35,290 nucleotides of DNA from a bacterium (GTDB lineage: Bacteria > Electryoneota > Electryoneia > Electryoneales > Electryoneaceae). Below the pieces are notes generated by a model. The model was not told the origin of the DNA and made no database searches. It saw only the letters and a program-made list of their open reading frames with translations. The stretch is from contig JANQEY010000315.1 of the NCBI GenBank assembly GCA_028278125.1, forward strand, positions 1-35,290, written 5' to 3'. The position numbers and the translations under genes are program-made. Positions 24,562 to 32,628 of the stretch are shown piece after piece (position 1 is the stretch's first letter; the number at the start of each line of letters is the position of its first letter).

Positions 24562-26092
24562 ATCTTCTCGGTCGAGAATTTTAGCTTCTCTTCTCTCAGG
24601 TATTCTTCTAAGTTTATCAACACCACCAATTCCCCTGGGCTTTCTTGCCTGGTTCGCGTTAGTCCCTCTGATTCTTGCCATTGAGCATTCGGAAGATGGC
24701 AAGGAGGCGTTCAGGCTGGGAATGTGGACTGGTTTGATCTTCCATCTGAGTGCGATATACTGGATTGCATTTAACACGGGAGCCGGTTGGGGCGCTCGAT
24801 TGGGTTCCGCGGCCGGGGCAATAATTGTACTGACAATCTGGTATGGGCTGATAGCACGCCTGCATTTGCTTTCTTTAAAAAAATTCGGCACACCCGGACA
24901 TTTTGTTCTGATCCTGCTATGGCCTGCCCAGGAAGTTTTCTGGTTGCATGGCGAACTGGCTTTTCCCTGGGTCAGCCTGGCACTTACGCAGTCTAAATAC
25001 CTTCCGATTATTCAACTCGCGTCAGTCGGTGGCACCCCGCTAGTATCTGCCTGGGTAGCATCCCTGAATGCAATAATCGCGGCTGGAAGAACACATCGCA
25101 GAACAGGGATAATTTTCCTGTTGATGATAGCAATTACCTGGATTGGAGGTACAATCCGGGAGAAAGCTGTATATCTGTCGGGTGTGGAAAAACCAATTGG
25201 TGAAGTAGCCTTAGTCCAGGGAAATGTTGATCCGGCATTAAAATGGAAATTGGGTGCAGAACATAGCTTTGACCTTTACTGGTCGATGACCCGCCAGGTT
25301 GTAAAGGATCATAATCCGATCCTGGTTGTCTGGCCTGAAACGGCTGCACCAGTTTACTTAAAAAGGAGCCGTAAATGGCGCAACCAGATGCAGGCATTTG
25401 TTGATACCATTAACGTTCCGGTTGCAACTGGTGCTTCCCATTATGAAATAGAAGGGGAGAAAAAGTTAAGGTACAACAGTTCGTTTCTTATCAAACCCGG
25501 CGCAAATAAACGAATGGACTGGTACGCGAAAACTCACCTGGTTCCATTCGGTGAGAGAGTTCCATTTCAAAAAATAGCACCAAGCCTGGGAAAGTTGAAC
25601 TTTGGACAAGCTGAATTTACACCAGGAGAGGGAATAACTACCTGGAATGTTCAAAATGGTGATCAATCTGTGAAAGTATCATCGATGATCTGTTATGAGG
25701 TGATATTCTCGTATCTTGGTCGCCAGGCTGCTCGGAAAGATGCCGATTTTATCATTAACCATACGAACGATGGCTGGTTGGCGGCTACATCAGAACCATG
25801 GCAGCATCTATTACTCAGCAGGTTCAGGAGCCTCGAAACCGGAAGAGCTCTTGTCCGGGCAACTAATACGGGGATTTCAGCAATTGTTCTGCCTTCGGGA
25901 AGATTCTCGATGATATTACCTGAAGGAGTCAGAGGAGCTTTGTCAGATAATATTCCTCAACCAGTTTCCACGCCATATATGAGAGGTGGCTGGGTCTTGG
26001 GATACTTAATTGGTTTTAGTACAATTATCTTATACCTATTGCTTGTTCTGGAAGCAGTGTATAAAAGAAGAAAAAATACCGGCAAAGTATAA
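24554..26092 (+). CDS. lnt: Apolipoprotein N-acyltransferase
   Basis: 512 residues, the usual length. This inner-membrane enzyme adds the third acyl chain to lipoproteins, a step needed for sorting to the outer membrane. The first 205 residues hold about six transmembrane helices. The nitrilase-like periplasmic domain follows with Glu262 in VVWPETAAP, Lys326 in WYAKTHLVPFGERVP and Cys380 in SSMICYEVIF, forming the catalytic triad. A last helix is at about 477-502. The start overlaps the oxidoreductase by 8 bp. Downstream genes encode an outer-membrane barrel and a BamD-like lipoprotein, a fitting context. Confidence 0.95.
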   Translation: MLKSSRSRILASLLSGILLSLSTPPIPLGFLAWFALVPLILAIEHSEDGKEAFRLGMWTGLIFHLSAIYWIAFNTGAGWGARLGSAAGAIIVLTIWYGLIARLHLLSLKKFGTPGHFVLILLWPAQEVFWLHGELAFPWVSLALTQSKYLPIIQLASVGGTPLVSAWVASLNAIIAAGRTHRRTGIIFLLMIAITWIGGTIREKAVYLSGVEKPIGEVALVQGNVDPALKWKLGAEHSFDLYWSMTRQVVKDHNPILVVWPETAAPVYLKRSRKWRNQMQAFVDTINVPVATGASHYEIEGEKKLRYNSSFLIKPGANKRMDWYAKTHLVPFGERVPFQKIAPSLGKLNFGQAEFTPGEGITTWNVQNGDQSVKVSSMICYEVIFSYLGRQAARKDADFIINHTNDGWLAATSEPWQHLLLSRFRSLETGRALVRATNTGISAIVLPSGRFSMILPEGVRGALSDNIPQPVSTPYMRGGWVLGYLIGFSTIILYLLLVLEAVYKRRKNTGKV

Positions 26093-26122
26093 TCTAGAGT
26101 ATCACATTTAATTGAAGTATTG

Positions 26123-27250
26123 ATGAAATCAAAGATTCAAATATTAGTAATAGTTGTTCTGATGCTTCTGAATAACGATTTATTCAGTCGTGACATGATA
26201 TACAGTACATCAACGCTTGAAGCAGGTCCGGTAGGTACAGCAAGTACGATGGCGGCCAGCCTCGGTGGACTTGAATCATTTTTATATAATCCAGCAACTT
26301 ATTGCAGTTACAAGCATGCCTATCGTCCCGAAAATCCCAGATTATCAATCTTCCTTAATCCCCTGGCGCCCATAGGATACGGAAAAGACTACCTCGAAAC
26401 TGGAGAACTGGCTGACCATTCTTTCGCGGGTCCGGCGTTTTTTTTCCTCAGGGCGATTCAAATAACAGTTCACCCTTTTACTATCGGCGCAATACTGGGG
26501 GAGGAAGAATATTACCCGCTGGAAGGGGCTGCGTCAAATCCTGAGAATTACAAGCTGGACTGGTTTCAAATTCGTAATCTGCCCGATTCGCACCGGAGTA
26601 TTGGATTTTTCCATATAAATCTTGCTGAACGTGTAAAAATAGGAGCGTCTGTAACCGGATATATCCGGAATCAAAATGTTGAAGCGGTTGGTGCTACGTA
26701 TGGTGTCTACCTGGCACCCAGTCACCAGGTTCAGGTCGGTGTCTTTTTTGTTGAATTACCAGCGGGTTACGAGGATACCCGTCGTAATATAGCCGGGCTT
26801 GAAGACCAGTCTATCAATGCGGGAGTAAATTTTGCTCCTGAGAAGAATACAAGGTTGATGGTTGATTTTCGCAATATCTTTCGTGAAACTCGGATAACTG
26901 AAATTTCAGATATTGAAGACTCCGCTCAGGACCAAGAGGTTGTTGAGCCTGTGGATGAACCTGCCACCCAGGAAAACGAAGAAATATCCAGCCAGATAGA
27001 AGTACGGCTCGGCGCTGAATACCTTGTGGGTGATCACCTGGCCATTCGAGCGGGAAGTGTTCCAAATACACAGGACGGTGACTATTCGTTTACATGGGGA
27101 ATAGGTCTTCTGGAGCAGCATATACTTGCCAGGGAGAGGTATAAATACGTTGTACCTCAGTATATGTTAAACTATGCCATGCTTCTCCATTTTACCGATA
27201 CGGAACGATTGGTGACTCATATGTTGACTTTCAGCTGGGAAATTGGATGA
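26123..27250 (+). CDS. Outer-membrane beta-barrel protein, PorV/PorQ-like
   Basis: 375 residues. A signal peptide occupies about residues 1-22. The mature protein begins STSTLEAGPVGTASTMAASLGGLESFLYNPA, matching the pattern of FCB PorV/PorQ and UPF0164 barrels (small-residue-rich stretch, then a NPA turn). Alternating hydrophobic strands run to the last residues, which end in an aromatic strand (MLTFSWEIG). A loop at about 263-290 is acidic. PorV carries type IX cargo to the surface, and a T9SS substrate is encoded at 1160-3637, but a general porin or fatty-acid transport protein is also possible. I take ATG at 26123 over the adjacent TTG at 26120. The stop overlaps the next start by 4 bp. 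Confidence 0.6.
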   Translation: MKSKIQILVIVVLMLLNNDLFSRDMIYSTSTLEAGPVGTASTMAASLGGLESFLYNPATYCSYKHAYRPENPRLSIFLNPLAPIGYGKDYLETGELADHSFAGPAFFFLRAIQITVHPFTIGAILGEEEYYPLEGAASNPENYKLDWFQIRNLPDSHRSIGFFHINLAERVKIGASVTGYIRNQNVEAVGATYGVYLAPSHQVQVGVFFVELPAGYEDTRRNIAGLEDQSINAGVNFAPEKNTRLMVDFRNIFRETRITEISDIEDSAQDQEVVEPVDEPATQENEEISSQIEVRLGAEYLVGDHLAIRAGSVPNTQDGDYSFTWGIGLLEQHILARERYKYVVPQYMLNYAMLLHFTDTERLVTHMLTFSWEIG

Positions 27251-27672
27251 GAAAAATCATTTGGATCATAGCTTCAATGCTTATCTTTTGTACGATTTCC
27301 AGTGCTTCAGAAATGTGTACGAAAGATAATTCTCTTAAGAATATCCCGGGTGGTGTATTTAGTCATGATTTCTCTTTATCGTTCGATTCGGTAAATGAAT
27401 CACAATTGCCGGGAATTATATCTGGTCTTAACGGCAAATTGACAGCTCGATTATCCAGTGAGAAATCTCCCCGGGAGGCAATTAGTAACAGCTTGACGTT
27501 TAGTGGAAAAGATGTTTTATTAATAAACTCGGAACATAGAAGTTTGCCATACGTATTGAATATGAAACAAGACGTTAAAAATAGTTCAACATTGCGCTGG
27601 ATTATCCCGGTGGTTGCGATAATATGTGCTGGTGCTGCTACATACGCTCTATACTCGGTAAGGAGTCGTTAA
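27247..27672 (+). CDS. Small exported protein with C-terminal membrane anchor, unknown
   Basis: 141 residues; not recognised. A signal peptide ends near Ala20 (SSA). A C-terminal transmembrane helix lies at about 117-136, followed by a short basic tail (SVRSR). The middle 90 residues are Ser/Asn-rich, likely beta-type, with one Cys (residue 24) just after the signal peptide. The start overlaps the barrel gene (ATGA) and its stop overlaps the BamD-like start (TAATG), so the three are translationally coupled. This suggests a partner in outer-membrane biogenesis, an inference from position only. Confidence 0.75.
   Translation: MRKIIWIIASMLIFCTISSASEMCTKDNSLKNIPGGVFSHDFSLSFDSVNESQLPGIISGLNGKLTARLSSEKSPREAISNSLTFSGKDVLLINSEHRSLPYVLNMKQDVKNSSTLRWIIPVVAIICAGAATYALYSVRSR
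27661..27665 (+). promoter_or_regulatory. Ribosome binding site of the BamD-like gene
   Basis: AGGAG lies 6 bp before the ATG at 27672, inside the end of the upstream gene. It fixes the start at 27672 rather than an in-frame ATG 48 bp upstream. Confidence 0.75.
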
Positions 27673-28493
27673 TGACAGGCTTAAGGGCTGGAAAATATAA
27701 AATTCGAATACCTGTTTTTATACTGATTTTGATATTTAGCGTAGTCCTGATATCGGGCTGCGGCGGAGGTAGAAAATGGGAAGATGTATCTGCTGACGTT
27801 GCATGGGCAAAAATCCTGAAAAAATATGAGAAAAAACGTTATCTCGATGCAGTTGAAAGGTTGGAAATATTTCTCATAAATCATTCCGGTTCACCTATGA
27901 TGGATTCCGCGCAATTCCTTCTCGCCGAATCTCATTACAAAATGAAAGAGTATCTTATTTCAGCCAGTGAATATGAGAAGCTTGTACTCCAGTTTCCACA
28001 AAGCCCCCTGGTTGAACAATCCGAATACAACCTCGGTATGAGTTATTATAAAATGTCCCCGAAGTATTCCCTTGACCAGGTATACAGTGAACGGGCAATT
28101 GATGCATTCCAGATCTTTATAGAGGATTTTCCCAATTCGAAGAATTCCGGTGATGCCATGGAGATGATCGGAATCTGTCGTGGAAAACTGGCCAGGAAAG
28201 AATATGAAAGCGGGCGGTTATACCACAAGGTGAAGGAATACCCGTCTGCGCGTATTTATTATGGAATCATTCTCGATAATTATTATGACACTGAATACGC
28301 TCCCAAGGCACTCTTTTACCGTGCGGAAACATGGCAGTCTGACAAGGACTGGGTAGAAGCGATAAATGATTATTCATCATTCCTGGATAAGTACGAGGAT
28401 CATGAATGGTCAGGTAAAGCATTGAAGGCACTAAACCGTATAACGGACGATCTTCGTGAAAAAGAAGAAGAAACAAAGGTTGGCAAAACATAA
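27672..28493 (+). CDS. bamD: BamD-like outer-membrane lipoprotein with TPR repeats
   Basis: 273 residues. The signal peptide ends in lipobox ISGC, with Cys30 as the lipidated residue. TPR-like units follow, e.g. YLDAVERLEIFLINHSGS, YKMKEYLISASEYEKLVLQFPQSP and the typical YNLGMSYYKM. BamD (YfiO) is a subunit of the BAM complex that inserts outer-membrane proteins. I chose ATG 27672 because it gives a proper signal peptide and has AGGAG 6 bp upstream. It follows lnt and an outer-membrane barrel. Other TPR lipoproteins share this fold, so the exact BAM role is likely but not certain. Confidence 0.8.
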   Translation: MTGLRAGKYKIRIPVFILILIFSVVLISGCGGGRKWEDVSADVAWAKILKKYEKKRYLDAVERLEIFLINHSGSPMMDSAQFLLAESHYKMKEYLISASEYEKLVLQFPQSPLVEQSEYNLGMSYYKMSPKYSLDQVYSERAIDAFQIFIEDFPNSKNSGDAMEMIGICRGKLARKEYESGRLYHKVKEYPSARIYYGIILDNYYDTEYAPKALFYRAETWQSDKDWVEAINDYSSFLDKYEDHEWSGKALKALNRITDDLREKEEETKVGKT

Positions 28494-28540
28494 ATATTAC
28501 TGATTGCTTTGGATCAAAAAATTTAAACCAAGATTACAAA

Positions 28541-29122
28541 ATGAAAAAAACAGGGATTTTTGGCGGTAGCTTTGATCCTGTTACATATGCGCACCTGGTA
28601 GCAGCCGAATGGTTGTACCGCGAACTCAACCTGCAAAAACTATTATTTATCCCCAATTGGCAAAATCCCCTTAAAACTGATCTTCATCCTGCTGAATCTG
28701 AAATACGTCTAAAAATGCTTCGTGAAAGTATTGAGGTAAATCCGAATTTTGAGATTGAGACAGTTGAAATTGAGCGGATGGGAAAATCTTATACCATTGA
28801 TACAATCAGGGCTCTGAAGGAAAAATACCCTGAAACACACTTTGTCCTCCTGGTGGGTTTAGATGTTATCAACAACTTTTCCAATTGGAAAAATCCTGAA
28901 TTAATACTGGAAAATGTTGAGCTCATTACTTTTTCCCGGTTTGGTTACAAAGTGGATCCTGGAATGGATGATATCAGGGAGAGAATAAGAGAGATTGAAA
29001 TCCCTGATATAAACATCTCATCAACCCTGGTTCGACAACTTGTATCAGGGGGTAGACCAATCAGCCACCTAGTTCCTCCCTCGGTTGAGAAGATTATTTA
29101 TGACGAATGTCTGTACAGGTGA
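28541..29122 (+). CDS. nadD: Nicotinate-nucleotide adenylyltransferase
   Basis: 193 residues. NadD joins ATP and nicotinate mononucleotide to form deamido-NAD. The nucleotidyltransferase motif is GGSFDPVTYAHL at about 8-19; the canonical form is H-x-G-H, so here the first His is Thr and the Gly is Ala, while the last His remains. The SYTIDTIRAL segment and the C-terminal ISSTLVR (ISSTxxR motif) are intact. It follows the BamD-like gene by 47 bp and precedes the flagellar operon. Confidence 0.93.
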   Translation: MKKTGIFGGSFDPVTYAHLVAAEWLYRELNLQKLLFIPNWQNPLKTDLHPAESEIRLKMLRESIEVNPNFEIETVEIERMGKSYTIDTIRALKEKYPETHFVLLVGLDVINNFSNWKNPELILENVELITFSRFGYKVDPGMDDIRERIREIEIPDINISSTLVRQLVSGGRPISHLVPPSVEKIIYDECLYR

Positions 29123-29266
29123 TCAGTAAAGGACTGGTTATCATCAAACTTCATATATCTTAGGCTGAAAAAGATACCTCGGCACACCTTGCCTGAAGGA
29201 AAAAGTTACCTACCAGCATAGAACCTCTATTCCTGTAAAATGAAACGTTTACCCTTTGAGATTGGT

Positions 29267-29282
29267 TGGCACGTGGGTTGCA
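29267..29282 (+). promoter_or_regulatory. Sigma-54 (-24/-12) promoter of the flagellar operon
   Basis: TGGCACGTGGGTTGCA matches the sigma-54 consensus TGGCAC-N5-TTGCW, with GG at 29268-29269 and GC at 29280-29281, exactly 10 bp apart. The predicted start of transcription is near 29293, about 23 bp before the flgB ATG at 29316. Sigma-54 promoters need an enhancer-binding activator such as FlrC/FleR. It also shows that a longer reading frame from 29256 is not the real gene start. Confidence 0.8.
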
Positions 29283-29315
29283 CATCATGGGGTGAAACAA
29301 TTCTACAGGATTTCC

Positions 29316-29738
29316 ATGCTGCGTGAATTAATCGTCAATAACACTGTTATCCCGGTGTTAAAAAGGGGGCTTGACGCGTTCTCTGCCCGTCACCGGGCAA
29401 TCTCAACAAACCTGGTAAACCATGAAGTCCCCGGTTACCGTCGTCAGAATGTTGTGTTTGAAGACAAGTTGAAACTGGCACTTGCTGACAGGCGGAAATA
29501 TCTTGATACATCCAGCCCACGGCATTTGCCGATAGAAAAAGATCCTGCAGAAGTTGTTCACCACATAACTTACGATAAACAGACCGTTTCAGAGAAAAAA
29601 GATAACCACAGTGACGCAGATGATCTGATGGCCGAAATGGCTACAAACCAGATACAATATCATTTTACGGCAAGGGCTGCACAGCATGAGTTTACGATGC
29701 TTCGCAAGGCATCACAAAAATCTTCCAGCGGAGTCTGA
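29316..29738 (+). CDS. flgB: Flagellar basal-body rod protein FlgB
   Basis: 140 residues, the normal length. A proximal-rod subunit, exported by the flagellar secretion apparatus and placed next to the MS-ring. The N-terminal pattern LDAFSARHRAISTNLVNHEVPGYRR (about 18-42) is the rod/hook-family helix with ANxxTPG-like motif. The C-terminal helix at about 108-135 pairs with the N-terminal one in the rod. I chose ATG 29316 because it follows ACAGGA, lies downstream of the sigma-54 promoter and gives the standard N-terminus; the earlier frame start lies upstream of the promoter. Confidence 0.93.
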   Translation: MLRELIVNNTVIPVLKRGLDAFSARHRAISTNLVNHEVPGYRRQNVVFEDKLKLALADRRKYLDTSSPRHLPIEKDPAEVVHHITYDKQTVSEKKDNHSDADDLMAEMATNQIQYHFTARAAQHEFTMLRKASQKSSSGV

Positions 29739-29740
29739 TT

Positions 29741-30241
29741 ATGGAAATAAGGGGCGTATTTTCGGCAATTGACATCAGCGCATCAGGTCTTTCTGCTCAA
29801 CGCAGGCGAATGAATGCAATAGCGGAAAACATCGCGAATGTCAATACAACCAGGACCCCCGAGGGTGGTCCCTACCGTAGACGTTTGTCCTACTTCTCAG
29901 AAGACCGCCAGGGAGTAGATACCGTCAGGCTAAATCCAAAACCCGGAAAACAGCTTGAGCTGGATTTTACCGATAAAAAACATCTCACTCCGTTCGAAAG
30001 CCATCTCCATGAAAACCGATTTTCCGGAGTGAACTATCATGAATATCGTGACAACAGTACGCCTGAGATGGTTTATGATCCCACTCATCCAGACGCGAAT
30101 GAATATGGATATGTAGCCATGCCAAGGATAAATATTATTACTGAAATGGTTGAGATGATATCCGCTTCAAGAAACTATGAGGCGAATGTTACAGCCATTG
30201 ACGCGGCGAAGGGAATGGCCAGGAAGGCAATGGAGATTTAA
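29741..30241 (+). CDS. flgC: Flagellar basal-body rod protein FlgC
   Basis: 166 residues, somewhat longer than the usual 134-150. The N-terminal FSAIDISASGLSAQRRRMNAIAENIANVNTT and the C-terminal EMVEMISASRNYEANVTAIDAAKGMARKAMEI are the conserved rod helices; PEGGPYRR marks the FlgC form. The middle insertion of about 20 residues is likely a loop exposed on the rod. It starts 2 bp after flgB. Confidence 0.94.
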   Translation: MEIRGVFSAIDISASGLSAQRRRMNAIAENIANVNTTRTPEGGPYRRRLSYFSEDRQGVDTVRLNPKPGKQLELDFTDKKHLTPFESHLHENRFSGVNYHEYRDNSTPEMVYDPTHPDANEYGYVAMPRINIITEMVEMISASRNYEANVTAIDAAKGMARKAMEI

Positions 30242-30272
30242 AATCTTTCTCAAACGATAACGTGGCATAATT

Positions 30273-30650
30273 GTGAATATTGATCCAAATCTTACACGGC
30301 TTCAAAACTTGATTGAACAAAAACGCGCTGAAAACACTCTCTCTTCGAAGAATATGCTTGTCCATGTCAACAATGGTGCTTTGGATAAATCGGAAACGGC
30401 AAAAATCCAGGGAAATAGCGGGGTAAAGCCGAGTAATGAACTTCTCCAGGATAAACTCTTGTCATTAAAAAACATATCAGTCAAAGATATGGAGAAGGCG
30501 ATAGAGGTAAACAGAGCTGAGAAAGAGAATAATTTAAACTCGGTATTGTTGCATACAAGGGAAGGTTTTAATATCAATAATGAAGGGTTAAAAGATCGTA
30601 TTGATAATTCTACCGCCCACATTGGTCAATTTGTCGATATCTACGCATAG
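30273..30650 (+). CDS. Hypothetical protein with FlgM-like segment
   Basis: 125 residues, GTG start, no membrane segment. The N-terminal 60 residues are Asn/Lys/Ser-rich and probably disordered. The part from 69 to 112 looks like the sigma-28-binding region of FlgM: RAEK at 81-84, a helix NNLNSVLL, then GFNINNEGLKDRI at 98-110, comparable to the FlgM pattern RAEKvaalK..I..G.Y.vd...iAdkll. It lies between flgC and fliE, a slot where an anti-sigma factor would be unusual. Unlike typical FlgM it has 13 more residues after the motif. The similarity is by eye only; another small flagellar protein is possible. Confidence 0.6.
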   Translation: MNIDPNLTRLQNLIEQKRAENTLSSKNMLVHVNNGALDKSETAKIQGNSGVKPSNELLQDKLLSLKNISVKDMEKAIEVNRAEKENNLNSVLLHTREGFNINNEGLKDRIDNSTAHIGQFVDIYA

Positions 30651-30689
30651 CTATATATTCTATAATTATTTAAGATAACGGAGTTTATC

Positions 30690-31001
30690 ATGGCTGAAAT
30701 TCCGAAAGTAGGACCATTAAGAGGTCAATTCCCTCAGGAGTTGTCGAAGCTTGATGATGCCCAGAAAAAGACACAGGAATCAGCAAAATTTCATGATACT
30801 CTTAAAAACCTTGTCCATGATGTAGACAATATGCAGAAAACTGCTGAAGAATCATCAAAAAGGTTACTTACTGGACAGGTCGAAGACGTGCACCAGGTGA
30901 TGGTTGCCATGGAAGAAGCACAGACTTCTTTCCAGTTGATGATGGAAATACGATCAAAGATTCTTGAAGCTTACAAAGAAGTAATGAGGATGCAGGTATA
31001 A
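30690..31001 (+). CDS. fliE: Flagellar hook-basal body protein FliE
   Basis: 103 residues, typical. FliE joins the MS-ring to the rod. The C-terminal VEDVHQVMVAMEEAQTSFQLMMEIRSKILEAYKEVMRMQV part is the well-conserved FliE signature. The N-terminal 20 residues are less conserved. A ribosome binding site ACGGAG lies 8 bp before the ATG. Next gene fliF begins 3 bp after the stop. Confidence 0.93.
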   Translation: MAEIPKVGPLRGQFPQELSKLDDAQKKTQESAKFHDTLKNLVHDVDNMQKTAEESSKRLLTGQVEDVHQVMVAMEEAQTSFQLMMEIRSKILEAYKEVMRMQV

Positions 31002-31004
31002 ACA

Positions 31005-32615
31005 ATGGCTGGAGCGTTTGGACAACTTGGTGATCAGGTAAAATCTGTCTTCCGTCGTCTGTCGATTGGACAGAAAGTAGGATTAATCCTGGTTATTCTT
31101 ATCGCCCTGGGGGGTATTGTTGGCGTTGTACAATGGGCAGGTTCTCCCAGTTTCGTTCAATTGTTTTCCAATCTACCTGCGGAAGAAGCCGGTAGAATAG
31201 TAGACTGGCTCAGCGAAAACAAGATTGCATACAAGCTCGAACAGGGTGGCAGTCGTATCCTTATTCCCAAGGACAAAGTGTATGATGCCCGTATCAGGTT
31301 AGCCCAGGAGGGTTTACCGAGTTCACGCTCTACGGGATACGAAATATTCGATGAGACCAACCTTGGTATGAGCGAATTTGTTCAAAAGCTCAATTATCGA
31401 AGAGCACTTGAAGGTGAGTTGTCACGAACTATAGAAGAGCTTGACGAAGTAAACAGTGCACGTGTTCATATAGTAATTCCCGAACCGGCTCTATTCCGTG
31501 AAAAGGAAAAACCCACTACCGCATCTATCGCTTTAAGGTTAAAGGGAACCTTAAACGAGAGGCAGACTGTCGGGATCAGTCACCTTGTTGCGTCGGCCGT
31601 TGAGGGACTGGAAGTTGAGAATGTAACAATCGTGGATTCACGAGGTAATGTACTTACAGATTTCGACTCACGTGATCCTCTGATGGCGTTATCATCAACC
31701 CAGCTGGAATTAAAAGAGAGGGTTGAGGAACGGATGAATAATAAAGTCGCGTCAATGCTGGAAAGCCTGCTTGGACCGGATAAATCTATAGTCAGGATTT
31801 CCGCGGATCTGGATTTCAGCAGGAGCGAAGTAACAAGTGAACAGTATGATCCCGAAAGCGCGGCAATACGTAGTGAAGAAACGATAGAAACTACCCAGAC
31901 AGAAACAGAACAGGATCAACCCAATCCAACCGATCCCAACCTTCCTCCGTTGGGAAAAACAGCATCTACCTCCGAAGCAAACGCTATCACGAACTACGAG
32001 ATCTCGAAAACGATGAGCCACACGGTATCAAATACCGGTGGGATAAAACGTATTTCAGCGTCTGTCCTGGTTGATGGGTCTTATGAATCTATTGTTGCTG
32101 ACGATGGTACAATAACTGAGGAGTATACTCCTCGGACTGCTGATGAATTAGACAGAATTACAATTGCCGTCCGTAATGCTTTAGGTATCGATGAACAGCG
32201 TGGTGATCAGTTATCGGTACAGAACGTCGCATTCCAGGCACCGCGAATCGATTTTATAGCGGAAGGTGGAATTCTCGATTGGTTCAAGCGTAACTGGTAT
32301 TCCATACTACAGCAACTCCTGATGATCGCAGCCGTAATTGGTATCTTGATGTACATACACAATCTTGTGCGAAAATCAGCCCAGGCTCAGCAGGTCTACC
32401 AGGAACGGAGGTTGGCTATGTTACCTGGAGCAAGAGGTGCACTTCCATCAGCCGAAGGAGAAGCTGCAGGCAGATTGGCCCTACCAGAGATCGACAGTGA
32501 AACTCCCCAGGAGGTTCTTGAAGCAAACCAGCTGCAGGAACGCCTGGTAGAATTTGTGGAAGATAAACCCGAAACAGCAGCCCGATTATTAAAAACCTGG
32601 CTTGTTGGTGGATAA
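31005..32615 (+). CDS. fliF: Flagellar M-ring protein FliF
   Basis: 536 residues, normal length. It forms the membrane ring that is the base of the flagellum. Transmembrane helices are at about 24-44 and 431-453. The periplasmic ring-building motif domains begin at about 48 (FVQLFSNLPAEEAGRIVDWL) and include the conserved NYRRALEGELSRTIEEL. The acidic linker at about 290-320 precedes the second half. The C-terminal end (LVEFVEDKPETAARLLKTWL, about 513-532) is the FliG-binding segment. It is followed by AGGAGG for fliG. Confidence 0.95.
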   Translation: MAGAFGQLGDQVKSVFRRLSIGQKVGLILVILIALGGIVGVVQWAGSPSFVQLFSNLPAEEAGRIVDWLSENKIAYKLEQGGSRILIPKDKVYDARIRLAQEGLPSSRSTGYEIFDETNLGMSEFVQKLNYRRALEGELSRTIEELDEVNSARVHIVIPEPALFREKEKPTTASIALRLKGTLNERQTVGISHLVASAVEGLEVENVTIVDSRGNVLTDFDSRDPLMALSSTQLELKERVEERMNNKVASMLESLLGPDKSIVRISADLDFSRSEVTSEQYDPESAAIRSEETIETTQTETEQDQPNPTDPNLPPLGKTASTSEANAITNYEISKTMSHTVSNTGGIKRISASVLVDGSYESIVADDGTITEEYTPRTADELDRITIAVRNALGIDEQRGDQLSVQNVAFQAPRIDFIAEGGILDWFKRNWYSILQQLLMIAAVIGILMYIHNLVRKSAQAQQVYQERRLAMLPGARGALPSAEGEAAGRLALPEIDSETPQEVLEANQLQERLVEFVEDKPETAARLLKTWLVGG

Positions 32616-32617
32616 TT

Positions 32618-32623
32618 AGGAGG
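32618..32623 (+). promoter_or_regulatory. Strong ribosome binding site for fliG
   Basis: A perfect AGGAGG, 5 bp before the fliG ATG at 32629. It suggests high FliG translation relative to neighbours, whose sites are weaker. Confidence 0.7.
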
Positions 32624-32628
32624 TCAGA

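Noticed and set aside
29256..29315. Twenty extra residues at the N-terminus of flgB.
   Set aside because: They contain the sigma-54 promoter and do not match FlgB; the start at 29316 has a ribosome binding site and a normal N-terminus.
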